DNA of 16,977 nucleotides from Actinomycetota bacterium (GTDB taxonomy: Bacteria; Actinomycetota; CADDZG01; WHSQ01): contig JACDBF010000326.1 in NCBI GenBank assembly GCA_013695055.1, forward strand, positions 1 through 16,977. Direction: 5' to 3'. Shown piece by piece: positions 5,940-12,403 of this stretch. The number at the start of each line of letters is the position of its first letter. The first letter of the stretch is position 1. Position numbers and translations under genes: made by a program. The notes under the pieces are model-generated. The model searched no databases. It saw only the letters and a list, made by a program, of their open reading frames with translations, and had not been told where the DNA came from.

Positions 5940-7763
5940 CTAGAGAAGGGCTGCCGCTAAGGCGCCTCCCAGGAGCGCCGCCCCCATGGTGAGCCACGCC
6001 GTGTAGTCACCGATATGGCGGCTGTGGAGCTTGGTCAGACCCCCGACGACTCTCTCGGCCCCAGTTCTCGCCTTCCCGAGCGCTTTCTGCGGCAGGGGGG
6101 CGCGTCTGAGCGTAAAGGCTGCCAGGGCGACGGCTCCGATAACCGATGCGGCTCCGGCAATCAGCTCGGTGGGAACCGTCCACTCATGCGCCCGAGCTTC
6201 GGTGATCGGGTGACGCGTCCCGAGCAGCACGGACCCGGCATAGGCGGGGCGGTCGGCGAAGGCCACGGCGGCTGCTTCCGAGCCGCCGAGCAGACCGGGG
6301 ACGAACGGGATGATGATCGCGGCTGTGAGCAGCACGAGGGCCGGAACGAACATCACCGCGGGAGTGCGGTCGCGTTCCACCGTCGTCTCTTGGCCTACTT
6401 GTGCATCTTCTTCCCCGCCGGAGTGCCCGGGCGGCGGTCCCCATCCCATAAAGACCTTGCCGGCGGCCCTTAGAACGGCTCCCCCCGTCAGGCAGGAAAC
6501 CAGCACGAACAAGGGGGTGACCCAAGAGAGCCCGAGGAGGTTTGCCTCTTCTTCCAAGAGCGCCTTGCCCGCGTACGTGCCCGCCGGAGGGATTCCGGCG
6601 AGAACTAACCCTCCCACCAGGAACAGAGTGCCGGTGAAGATCATATGGCGGGCGCGGCCGTGCAAGCGCAGCTCGTCGACGCCCCCGAGCCGGTGCTGGA
6701 GTATGCCGAGGCACATGAACAACGACGCCTTGACGAGGCCGCCGGCCAGCAGGTAAACGGCCGCGCCTGCGAGGCCGGCGGGTGACATGAGCCCAAGGCC
6801 CACGAGCAGCAGGCCGGCATGGGCGATGACGGAGAAGGCGAGCATCCTCTGCAAATGACGTTGGGCGAACGACATGACCGCGCCGACGACAGCGGTTAGT
6901 GCTCCCGCGGCCAGCAGCAGAATGCGAAGCTCCTCGTGGGAGCTTGCCAGAGCACCATCGAACACCGTCCAGTAGACGCGCGCGAAGGCGAAGAGGCCGA
7001 GCTCGCTCACGACTCCTCCCAACAAGATGCACACGGGCAGTGGCGCGGTTGCGTATGTATCTGCAAGCCAGAAGTGGAATGGGACGATGGCCGCTTTGAT
7101 GAAGAAACCGGTCGCCAAGAGCGCGATTGCCGTGACGACGAGCGAGTCGACCGGACCGCCTGCCAGCGTTTCTCCCATCTGCGCGAGGTTGAGGGCACCC
7201 GTTCTTCCGTAGAGAAGGGCGATGCCCCATAGCACGAAGAACGCTCCCACGGTGTTAGTCACACCGAAGTTGAGCGCCCCCTGGAGAGGGCCGGTCTCTT
7301 CGATCTTGTAGCCGGTCAGCGCGAAGGCCGCGACGCTCAGCAGCTCGAGGAAGACAAAGATATTGAAGAGGTCGCCGGAGATGGCGAGACCGATGATGCC
7401 GGCGAGAAAGATGAGAAGCAGCGAGTGGAATAGCACTCCAACCGCGTCGAAGTATCTCCATGAGTAGACGAGCGTGGCCGTGACCAGCACTCCGGCGAAA
7501 GCGGCAAGGGCGGCACCGAGAGGATCTACGACGAAAGCGATGCCGAGCGCCAGGCCGTCACGCGGCATGTGTCCCCCGAACCAGTAGACAAGTGGTGCTT
7601 CACTCGCCCCACTCAGAAGGAGCAGGCACATGGCGGTCACCGCTGCGGCAACGGCGATACTCGAAAGCTCGATCACGCGACGGGTGACGAAGGGCGAGAA
7701 GGCTGCCAGCAGGGCAGCAGCGAGCAGCGGCACCGCAACCGTCAGCGGTATCAGAGGGTCCAT
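5940..7763 (-). CDS. mnhD: Mrp/Mnh antiporter subunit D (MbhH/NuoM-like proton- or cation-translocating subunit)
   Basis: This is the last and largest gene of the antiporter operon, 607 residues with about 14-16 TM helices. It belongs to the NuoL/M/N-MrpA/D family and carries its ion-path residues: E140 in TM5 (NIFVFLELLSVAAF), K223 in TM7 (GFFIKAAIVPFHFWLADTYATAP), K345 (GGLVKASLFM) and K400 (PPAGTYAGKALLEEE). It is about 100 residues longer than typical MrpD. The extra part is a charged linker near 445-468, two or three more TM segments and a tail (KLHSRHIGDYTAWLTMG) like the C-terminal helices of longer family members. ATG 7763 lies 2 nt after the mnhC stop; a longer open frame to 8018 only overlaps mnhC. 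It is the only NuoL/M/N-type subunit in this operon, so it should be the main site of H+ and/or Na+ movement. Confidence 0.9.
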   Translation of the reverse strand: MDPLIPLTVAVPLLAAALLAAFSPFVTRRVIELSSIAVAAAVTAMCLLLLSGASEAPLVYWFGGHMPRDGLALGIAFVVDPLGAALAAFAGVLVTATLVYSWRYFDAVGVLFHSLLLIFLAGIIGLAISGDLFNIFVFLELLSVAAFALTGYKIEETGPLQGALNFGVTNTVGAFFVLWGIALLYGRTGALNLAQMGETLAGGPVDSLVVTAIALLATGFFIKAAIVPFHFWLADTYATAPLPVCILLGGVVSELGLFAFARVYWTVFDGALASSHEELRILLLAAGALTAVVGAVMSFAQRHLQRMLAFSVIAHAGLLLVGLGLMSPAGLAGAAVYLLAGGLVKASLFMCLGILQHRLGGVDELRLHGRARHMIFTGTLFLVGGLVLAGIPPAGTYAGKALLEEEANLLGLSWVTPLFVLVSCLTGGAVLRAAGKVFMGWGPPPGHSGGEEDAQVGQETTVERDRTPAVMFVPALVLLTAAIIIPFVPGLLGGSEAAAVAFADRPAYAGSVLLGTRHPITEARAHEWTVPTELIAGAASVIGAVALAAFTLRRAPLPQKALGKARTGAERVVGGLTKLHSRHIGDYTAWLTMGAALLGGALAAALL

Positions 7764-7765
7764 CG

Positions 7766-8110
7766 TCAGTCTCGCGACGAGGTAAGTAGCTCCGGATCCA
7801 GCGTGCCGGAACGCTTGTGGACTTGAACGGCAAGCGCCAGCAGCAGCGCCGAGACGGTGACGCCGACAACCACGTCGGTCAGGGTCAGCGCTTGCACGAT
7901 GGGGTCGACGGCCCGGCGTCCCACCGGAACGTCCAGAAAGATAGGAGCGGTGCCGCCGGCCCGGTAGCCGACCGCGAGCAGCACGATATAGGTGGACGAT
8001 TGGACCACCGAGAGACACACCACCAGATGGATGAGGTTGCGGCTGATGACAATGCCCCAGAGGCCGATGAGGAACAGGTAGACGGCAACTGCGAAGGGCA
8101 AGTAGCTCAT
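7766..8110 (-). CDS. mnhC: Mrp/Mnh antiporter subunit C (MbhG/NuoK-like)
   Basis: The product has 114 residues with three TM helices in the NuoK/MrpC pattern: SYLPFAVAVYLFLIGLWGIVISRNLIHLVVCLSVVQSSTYIVLLAVGY, then DPIVQALTLTDVVVGVTVSALLLALAVQVHKR. The segment DPIVQALTLTDVVVGVTVSAL is the family's hallmark third helix. The ATG overlaps the upstream subunit's stop by 4 nt (ATGA), and the mnhD start follows 2 nt after its own stop, so it is translationally coupled on both sides. The length is typical. Confidence 0.92.
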   Translation of the reverse strand: MSYLPFAVAVYLFLIGLWGIVISRNLIHLVVCLSVVQSSTYIVLLAVGYRAGGTAPIFLDVPVGRRAVDPIVQALTLTDVVVGVTVSALLLALAVQVHKRSGTLDPELLTSSRD

Positions 8111-8868
8111 TTCCTGCTTCGACTCCTCAGTACCAGTGTTTGCTCGAGGAACTCCGTCAGCAAGAGCACGAGGCCTCCGGCCACTGCCATTCCCACCGCG
8201 AGGTTGAGCGCCAGGATCGTGCCGGAGGAGATGACATCGCCGGCGTTGCCCCGCGGCAGCGCGTTATCGAGAAAGGACGTCCCGAACCAGAGACCCGAGA
8301 GACCAATGAGCACGTAGCCTCCCGTTCCGGCCCCCTTCACCAGCTCCAGTGGCGCTTCGGGGGTGACAGTACGAAGTCCCCGGTACTCGCCGCCGATGTA
8401 CATCAGCAGAGGAGCGGTCGCCAGCACCACTCCGCCTTGAAAGCCACCACCGGGACTCAAGTGTCCGTGCACGACGATATAGACGCCGAATAGGAATATG
8501 GGGGCAACCAAGCCGAGACACAGCTCGCGTACGGCGTCGCTGTCGTGCGGAGGCCGGCGGTCGGGGGCCATGTCCTCGGGAGGCTCTTCCTCTTCCTCTC
8601 GCTGCGCACGCAGCAAGAGAGCCGTGCCGAGCACCGCTGCGAAGAGAATGAACTCCTCGCCCAAGGTGTCGAAACCTCGGTAGTCGAACGTCACTGCCGC
8701 GACCGCATTGGTGGCGCGCGTAGCGGCGACGGACTCAGCGTTCAGCGTGAGGCCGTAGAGGTGCTGATAGTCGCCGAAATCCGGAAGCCCCGCAGTCCCC
8801 CATAGCAGCAGCAGGGCAAGCCCGGCGGCTCCCGTGAGGAAGAGACCGCGCCGCCCCCTGCTCGTCAC
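8107..8868 (-). CDS. mnhB: Fusion of MbhE-like domain with Mrp/Mnh antiporter subunit B (MbhF)
   Basis: The product has 253 residues and joins two subunits. Residues about 8-88 match the MbhE part (the C-terminal piece of MrpA): one TM, an extracytoplasmic stretch, then AVTFDYRGFDTLGEEFILFAAVLGTALLLR, where FDYRGFDTLGE is the recognisable signature. A highly charged linker follows (about 89-112, with five consecutive Glu). Residues about 113-245 are MrpB/MnhB with its signature VHGHLSPGGGFQGGVVLA and four TM helices. The start is GTG 8868, overlapping the upstream stop (GTGA); the end overlaps the mnhC start by 4 nt. In bacterial mrp operons the MbhE part is fused to MrpA, and in archaeal mbh it is a separate gene, so fusion to B is a third arrangement. 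Confidence 0.87.
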   Translation of the reverse strand: MTSRGRRGLFLTGAAGLALLLLWGTAGLPDFGDYQHLYGLTLNAESVAATRATNAVAAVTFDYRGFDTLGEEFILFAAVLGTALLLRAQREEEEEPPEDMAPDRRPPHDSDAVRELCLGLVAPIFLFGVYIVVHGHLSPGGGFQGGVVLATAPLLMYIGGEYRGLRTVTPEAPLELVKGAGTGGYVLIGLSGLWFGTSFLDNALPRGNAGDVISSGTILALNLAVGMAVAGGLVLLLTEFLEQTLVLRSRSRK

Positions 8869-9113
8869 TCGGCCCCTCCCCGGATCTTGGCGAGCGCCAA
8901 CAGAATCATGAGAGGCAGCGCCACTGCTCCCACGGCGATTGCCGAGAGCGCGACGTCGGGGGCCTGGAAGGCCAAGAAGGCGATGGCGAGCAGAAGCCCG
9001 AAGAAGCTAACCGTGATCGCCTGCGCGAGGGGATCGCGCGTGAGGATCACGCCGGTCGCGGTGGCGGCTACGAGCAGAAGGACGAAGGCCTGGAGAATCG
9101 CCGTGGCGTCCAC
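8865..9113 (-). CDS. MbhD-like subunit (stand-alone piece of the MrpA C-terminus, DUF4040-type)
   Basis: The product has 82 residues and three TM helices: ILQAFVLLLVAATATGVILTRDPLAQAITVSFFGLLLAIAFLAFQAPDVALSAIAVGAVALPLMILLAL. The stretch AFLAFQAPDVALSAIAVGA is the signature of MbhD and of the matching NuoJ-like portion of MrpA. In ordinary bacterial mrp operons this sequence is part of a roughly 800-1000-residue MrpA; here it is a separate small gene, as in mbh. It starts at GTG 9113, 2 nt after the mnhG stop, and overlaps the next gene by 4 nt. Confidence 0.87.
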   Translation of the reverse strand: MDATAILQAFVLLLVAATATGVILTRDPLAQAITVSFFGLLLAIAFLAFQAPDVALSAIAVGAVALPLMILLALAKIRGGAE

Positions 9114-9115
9114 GA

Positions 9116-9448
9116 TCAGTCGGAGTCAACTTCCTCGGCCGAAAGCGCTTGCCAGTGGCCGTACTGACGCACGCGGGCAGCGCGCGCCGTCGCATGCGTG
9201 AGCACCGGACTGGTGATCAACAATAGGACCGCAACGACGATGGCTTTTACCCCGTTCGTAGACAGCGCTTCCTCCATGACTATGGCGAGCGCGATCAGCG
9301 CAGGTCCGATCGAGGTTGCGGGGCCGAGAAAGTGCAGGCGGTCGAAGGGGTCATGAACCAACAAGATCGCGATAGCGCAGACGAGCTCTAGTCCGACCGC
9401 GCCGGTCAGGAGGACGATTTCAATCGACAGCTTCGCGTTCACACCCAT
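9116..9448 (-). CDS. mnhG: Mrp/Mnh antiporter subunit G (MbhC-like)
   Basis: The product has 110 residues and three TM helices. It has the MrpG pattern: VLLTGAVGLELVCAIAILLVHDPFDRLHFLGPATSIGPALIALAIVM, then ITSPVLTHATARAARV. DPFDRLHFLGPA corresponds to the conserved D-x-x-x-R-x-H motif of the subunit. The ATG at 9448 overlaps the mnhF end by 10 nt; a GTG two codons further in (9442) would give the usual 4-nt overlap and is equally possible. The open frame upstream to 9643 is not used, because it is antiparallel to nothing but runs wholly inside mnhF in another frame. Confidence 0.88.
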   Translation of the reverse strand: MGVNAKLSIEIVLLTGAVGLELVCAIAILLVHDPFDRLHFLGPATSIGPALIALAIVMEEALSTNGVKAIVVAVLLLITSPVLTHATARAARVRQYGHWQALSAEEVDSD

Positions 9449-9693
9449 CGTTCCATGAAGTGCGTGAAGACGAGTCCACCGGCCAGGGATAGCAGCGCGA
9501 GCGCGACCGCGAGATCGAAATAGACGTCGCGGCCGAAGCCCTGGGCGAGGAGCAAGAATACGAGAGTGTCGACTACTGCGGCGAGCTCGAAGGCAATCAG
9601 GCGATTGATGGGGGCCGGATCCCTCAGGCACACCCAACCGCATGGCAACAGACTAACGAGCAGCGCGATTGCGGCGAGGAGATAGACATTCAC
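9439..9693 (-). CDS. mnhF: Mrp/Mnh antiporter subunit F (MbhB-like)
   Basis: The product has 84 residues and three TM helices: VYLLAAIALLVSLLPCGWVCLRDPAPINRLIAFELAAVVDTLVFLLLAQGFGRDVYFDLAVALALLSLAGGLVFTHFMERWV. The stretch R-D-P-x-x-x-N-R-L-I-A-F-E is close to the MrpF motif around the conserved Asp (GP...DR). The start is GTG 9693, overlapping the mnhE stop by 4 nt (GTGA); the in-frame extension to 9735 lies inside mnhE. The next gene begins before this one ends, so translation is coupled. Confidence 0.85.
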   Translation of the reverse strand: MNVYLLAAIALLVSLLPCGWVCLRDPAPINRLIAFELAAVVDTLVFLLLAQGFGRDVYFDLAVALALLSLAGGLVFTHFMERWV

Positions 9694-10208
9694 AGCTTGC
9701 CTATGATCTCCTCGCTCGTCCGGTCGGGCGGGCATGGCACCAGCTGGTGGACGAGCACCTGCTCGCGATCCTCATCGATGCCGACCACGTAGGTATTGGG
9801 CGTAACCGAGATGGCCGCGTTCAGCAAGGCCCGGCGACCGGCCGCCCGGCCACCCTGTCCGGCGACCGGGTGCTTGAAGGCGCGAAAAGCCCCGTCGATG
9901 GGCTGCTTGCCGGTCACATGTCTCCACAGGGCAAGAAGAACGACGAAGGAATCAGACAGGATGAGCGGGGGCAGACGATAGGCGCGCAGGATCCACCGCA
10001 GGCGGGGACGGAACTGGCGTATATCCTGGACCCGAACGAGCTCGGCAACGGAGGCGGCGGCCGCGGCTGCCACCAGGCCGGCAACCATCTCTTGGAGCAC
10101 CCAAGTCCCGACGAGCAGCATCCAGGTGAGCCAGAAGGCCACCAACCACGAGAACCATAGGGCGATCCGAATCCCAATGCCGGAAAGCGCCCGGTCTGCG
10201 TCGCCCAC
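9690..10208 (-). CDS. mnhE: Mrp/Mnh antiporter subunit E (MbhA-like)
   Basis: This is the first gene of the antiporter operon, with 172 residues. Two N-terminal TM helices (about 14-35 and 38-58) precede a third near 80-95 and a soluble C-terminal domain with the family signature LLNAAISVTPNTYVVGIDEDREQVLVHQLVP. The start is GTG 10208 behind a G-rich AGGGGGTGA that can serve as ribosome binding site. The leader is short, with a -10-like TAGATT and a palindrome just upstream. Opening with E fits the mbh/mbs order rather than the A-first bacterial mrp order. Confidence 0.87.
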   Translation of the reverse strand: MGDADRALSGIGIRIALWFSWLVAFWLTWMLLVGTWVLQEMVAGLVAAAAAASVAELVRVQDIRQFRPRLRWILRAYRLPPLILSDSFVVLLALWRHVTGKQPIDGAFRAFKHPVAGQGGRAAGRRALLNAAISVTPNTYVVGIDEDREQVLVHQLVPCPPDRTSEEIIGKL

Positions 10209-10216
10209 CGCTCACC

Positions 10217-10241
10217 CCCTAAGTCGATTTAGGGCAATCTA
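10217..10241 (-). promoter_or_regulatory. Promoter and probable operator of the mnh operon
   Basis: On the minus strand TAGATT (10236-10241) fits TANNNT. Immediately downstream, 10217-10234 is an 18-bp near-perfect palindrome (CCCTAAGTC facing GATTTAGGG, one mismatched pair). The expected start site, about 7 nt past the -10, falls inside the palindrome. It lies between the divergent mnhE and VOC genes, so one regulator could affect both. No clear -35 hexamer is seen. Confidence 0.4.
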
Positions 10242-10285
10242 CCCGGCACGCTTCTGGAAGGACAGCCGAAATCGAAAGGAGTCTC

Positions 10286-10699
10286 ATGAGCCCCCTGCGC
10301 ATCCAGTGCCTTGTCCTCGACTCGCATGATGCAAGCGGTCTCGCACGTTTTTGGTCCCAAGTGCTGGGATGGCGAGTCACCTACGAAGATTCTCGTCAAA
10401 GCGTCGTGGAACCTGCCGAGGGCACTCCTGAGGTCGACGTCAGTCCCGATCTTCTGTTCGTCAAGGTTGCCGCCGACAAGGTCTTGAAGAATCGCCTCCA
10501 CCTCGATCTTCGTCCGGTCGACCAAGCCGCCGAGGTGGGCCGCTTGATAGATCTCGGTGCGCGGCGCGCATCTATCGGGCAATCAGATGGCGCGAGTTGG
10601 GTGGTCCTTGCCGATCCGGAAGGAAACGAGTTCTGCGTCCTCTCACCGCTCGAAGAAGACGAGGAAGGTGTGGTCCCGGCGATCAACTTGACTCACTAA
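10286..10699 (+). CDS. VOC-superfamily (glyoxalase-like) protein
   Basis: The product has 137 residues with two beta-alpha-beta-beta-beta modules of the vicinal-oxygen-chelate fold. The first is LRIQCLVLDSHDASGLARFWSQVLGWRVTYED; the second includes NRLHLDLRPVDQAAEVGRLIDLGA and the closing WVVLADPEGNEFCVL. Possible metal ligands are H72 (LHLDL) and E115 (GNEFCVL), as in the Glyoxalase_6-like subfamily. This group covers dioxygenases, isomerases, resistance proteins and many unknowns, so no reaction is assigned. An excellent ribosome binding site AAAGGAG ends 4 nt before ATG 10286, unlike the leaderless genes around it. It ends 22 bp before the convergent ZIP gene. Confidence 0.85.
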   Translation: MSPLRIQCLVLDSHDASGLARFWSQVLGWRVTYEDSRQSVVEPAEGTPEVDVSPDLLFVKVAADKVLKNRLHLDLRPVDQAAEVGRLIDLGARRASIGQSDGASWVVLADPEGNEFCVLSPLEEDEEGVVPAINLTH

Positions 10700-10721
10700 C
10701 TCATCGGCGATCCGAACGACC

Positions 10722-11498
10722 TCAGCTCAGAAGGTACCCACCGGTGAAGCCCAGCACAGAAGCGAGCGCAACTACGCCGCTGACTTCGGCGAACGCGTGC
10801 GGAACGATCGAGATCGAAATGACCGCAAGCACCGCTCCGGCGGCAACGGCTTGCGCGGTTCCAGTCAGAGCCGGGCTTGCATTGAAGAGCAAAGTGCCGC
10901 CAAGCACGGTGCTAAGCGCAAGGGAGAGACCGATTGCCCCTAGAAGCGCGACGGCAAAGCGCTTGGAGTGACCGCCGGCCACGATTGGCTGGGCCGCGCC
11001 GTAGGCCTCCACCACGTTCCCTACCAGAATTCCCCCGAGCAACGCCAGCCCAATGTTGCCCTCTGCAACGGTGAGCCCGAGCGCGATCGATTCGGGAACT
11101 CCGTCGACGAAGAGGCCCACCGCTATCGACTCGCCGCGGGCCGCCTCGGCGTGATTCTTCGGCATCTTCATCGGCTGCCCCGCCGCCGCCGCATGCGTCG
11201 AGCGCCGCATCTCCTTGGCCCCCTCGTCGCGCGAGAGCCATGCATCGGCGCCCACAAAGACGAATGTCCCGGCGAGCAGACCGAGGGCCGTCAGCCATGT
11301 TCCGGCCTGTTCGTCGGCTTCGGGAACCAGCTCGAGCGCGACCGCTGCGAATAGGACGCCGCCACCGAACGCCGTGAGGACAGCGGCGACCCGCGAGGGG
11401 AGCTTGAGCAGGGCGGCCGCGACCGCTCCGGCAAGAAGACTTACCGCCACCACCAGTCCCCAAGCAGCGGAGGCCCCGAGGTTCCCCATGAGTGACAC
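10722..11498 (-). CDS. ZIP-family divalent metal transporter
   Basis: The product has 258 residues and about eight TM helices, consistent with bacterial ZIP proteins that bring Zn2+ (or other divalent ions) into the cytoplasm. TM4 has GLFVDGVPESIALGL and TM5 has LVGNVVEAYGA, in the places where ZIPs have the binuclear metal site (HNxPEG-type and HExP-type motifs). The usual TM4 His is replaced by F/V, leaving D132 and E136, and the TM5 His-Glu pair is N161...E164. The site is therefore atypical, and the metal, or even transport in this direction, is uncertain. A His-poor cytoplasmic loop spans about 88-122. The start is GTG 11498, overlapping the preceding stop by 1 nt (TAGTG); ATG 11489 is an alternative. 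Last gene of its minus-strand group. Confidence 0.8.
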   Translation of the reverse strand: MSLMGNLGASAAWGLVVAVSLLAGAVAAALLKLPSRVAAVLTAFGGGVLFAAVALELVPEADEQAGTWLTALGLLAGTFVFVGADAWLSRDEGAKEMRRSTHAAAAGQPMKMPKNHAEAARGESIAVGLFVDGVPESIALGLTVAEGNIGLALLGGILVGNVVEAYGAAQPIVAGGHSKRFAVALLGAIGLSLALSTVLGGTLLFNASPALTGTAQAVAAGAVLAVISISIVPHAFAEVSGVVALASVLGFTGGYLLS

Positions 11499-12403
11499 TA
11501 CCGCAGCCTAATGTCGCCAGGGCCTGTCAGGCTATGGCCCGCTGAAACTCCGTTCCCGCGCGCTGGCCTGGCGCGCCGACGCGCCAGGCCGAGCCCGGCG
11601 ATCACCCCAAACGCAAGGTGATCGGCCAGCTGCGGAGCAATGGGCAGCGACCGGATTCGGGGGTTTCCCCGACCCACGAGACCGAGATCAAAGGCTGCGA
11701 TCAGCGACCCGGCAAGCGCTCCCCATAAGGCCGTGCGCTTCGGAGGAAGAGCCGCGGCCAGAGCGATCCCCCATCCCAAAGACAGTATCCCGTGCACGAA
11801 CACCCCCGCGAGCAACAGTCTTTGCCGGCGATGTTCGCCGGGAAGAAGCAGCGAGCCGGCAGCCGCGGTCGCCTCTAGGGGGTCAAGATGACGAACGAGT
11901 GCGTCGAGGGTCGAGGGTGCGCCACTCACGGCCCCCGCGATCACGCCGGCGGCGACACCATTCTCGAGAATCTCTCGAGTTGTCGATGGACCGTTTATGC
12001 GTTCCTCGACAATCTTGTCGAGGTCTATACGCACGGTTAGAAGTTCCGTTCCCATAAGCCGGACGACTGCAGCATTGAACGGTCGAAGCCGCCTTTGGCG
12101 GGCGGTGGCGTTGTCTTCGGCAAGCGGATGGGCTAGACCCGCGCGCCACCACCCGTTCACCCGCACGCGGACGCGGGGATCGGCTTGGATGTTGCGCACG
12201 TATTTGGCCGCCCATCCGTGCTCGGCCACTATCCAGAAGGTGTCGCCCTCGAGCCCATTGCCGACGGGTGTACGCCGCGGCTTGCCTGTTTTTCGCCCAA
12301 TGGTTTCGAGTAATGCCCACCACGGCACATAACCGGCCAGTCGTCGCACTATCGGGTTGATTGCGTACTTTGCGAGCGCGGTCGTGACTGTTCGTTTATC
12401 CAC
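11498..12403 (-). CDS. Ddn-like deazaflavin-dependent nitroreductase domain fused to a multi-TM membrane domain
   Basis: The product has 301 residues and two parts. Residues about 1-128 are a Ddn/nitroreductase-family split barrel: LLETIGRKTGKPRRTPVGNGLEGDTFWIVAEHGWAAKYVRNIQADPRVRVRVNGWWRAGLAHPL, then LMGTELLTVRIDLD. Solitary Ddn-family proteins end about here and bind coenzyme F420. Residues about 142-275 are a separate hydrophobic domain with three or four TM segments (about 148-163, 193-218, 223-245 and 258-275) and a GAPSTLDAL...DPLEATAAAGSLLLP motif. It looks like small actinobacterial membrane proteins of unknown function. The frame is continuous, with no start codon at the junction, so one polypeptide is expected, tethering a possible F420 enzyme to the membrane. 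The start overlaps the upstream gene by 8 nt. Confidence 0.8.
   Translation of the reverse strand: MDKRTVTTALAKYAINPIVRRLAGYVPWWALLETIGRKTGKPRRTPVGNGLEGDTFWIVAEHGWAAKYVRNIQADPRVRVRVNGWWRAGLAHPLAEDNATARQRRLRPFNAAVVRLMGTELLTVRIDLDKIVEERINGPSTTREILENGVAAGVIAGAVSGAPSTLDALVRHLDPLEATAAAGSLLLPGEHRRQRLLLAGVFVHGILSLGWGIALAAALPPKRTALWGALAGSLIAAFDLGLVGRGNPRIRSLPIAPQLADHLAFGVIAGLGLARRRARPARGNGVSAGHSLTGPGDIRLR
12004..12023. repeat. Perfect 9-bp inverted repeat at the domain junction of the Ddn fusion
   Basis: CCTCGACAA and TTGTCGAGG are separated by 2 nt, inside codons 127-134 of the Ddn fusion gene, exactly where the enzyme domain gives way to the linker. A 10-bp palindrome TTCTCGAGAA lies close by (11961-11970). 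It may be chance, or a scar of the joining event. Confidence 0.4.

Noticed and set aside
6184..7230. 348-codon minus-strand frame inside mnhD
   Set aside because: Alternative-frame reading of mnhD with Arg-rich low-complexity composition.
7764..8018. N-terminal extension of mnhD
   Set aside because: It lies entirely within mnhC in another frame and is Arg/Gly/Ser-rich, unlike a membrane protein N-terminus.
5940..10208. Complex I (nuo) or hydrogenase operon
   Set aside because: Subunits E, F and G are specific to Mrp/Mbh antiporter modules, and no NuoB/C/D-like or hydrogenase subunits occur in the window.
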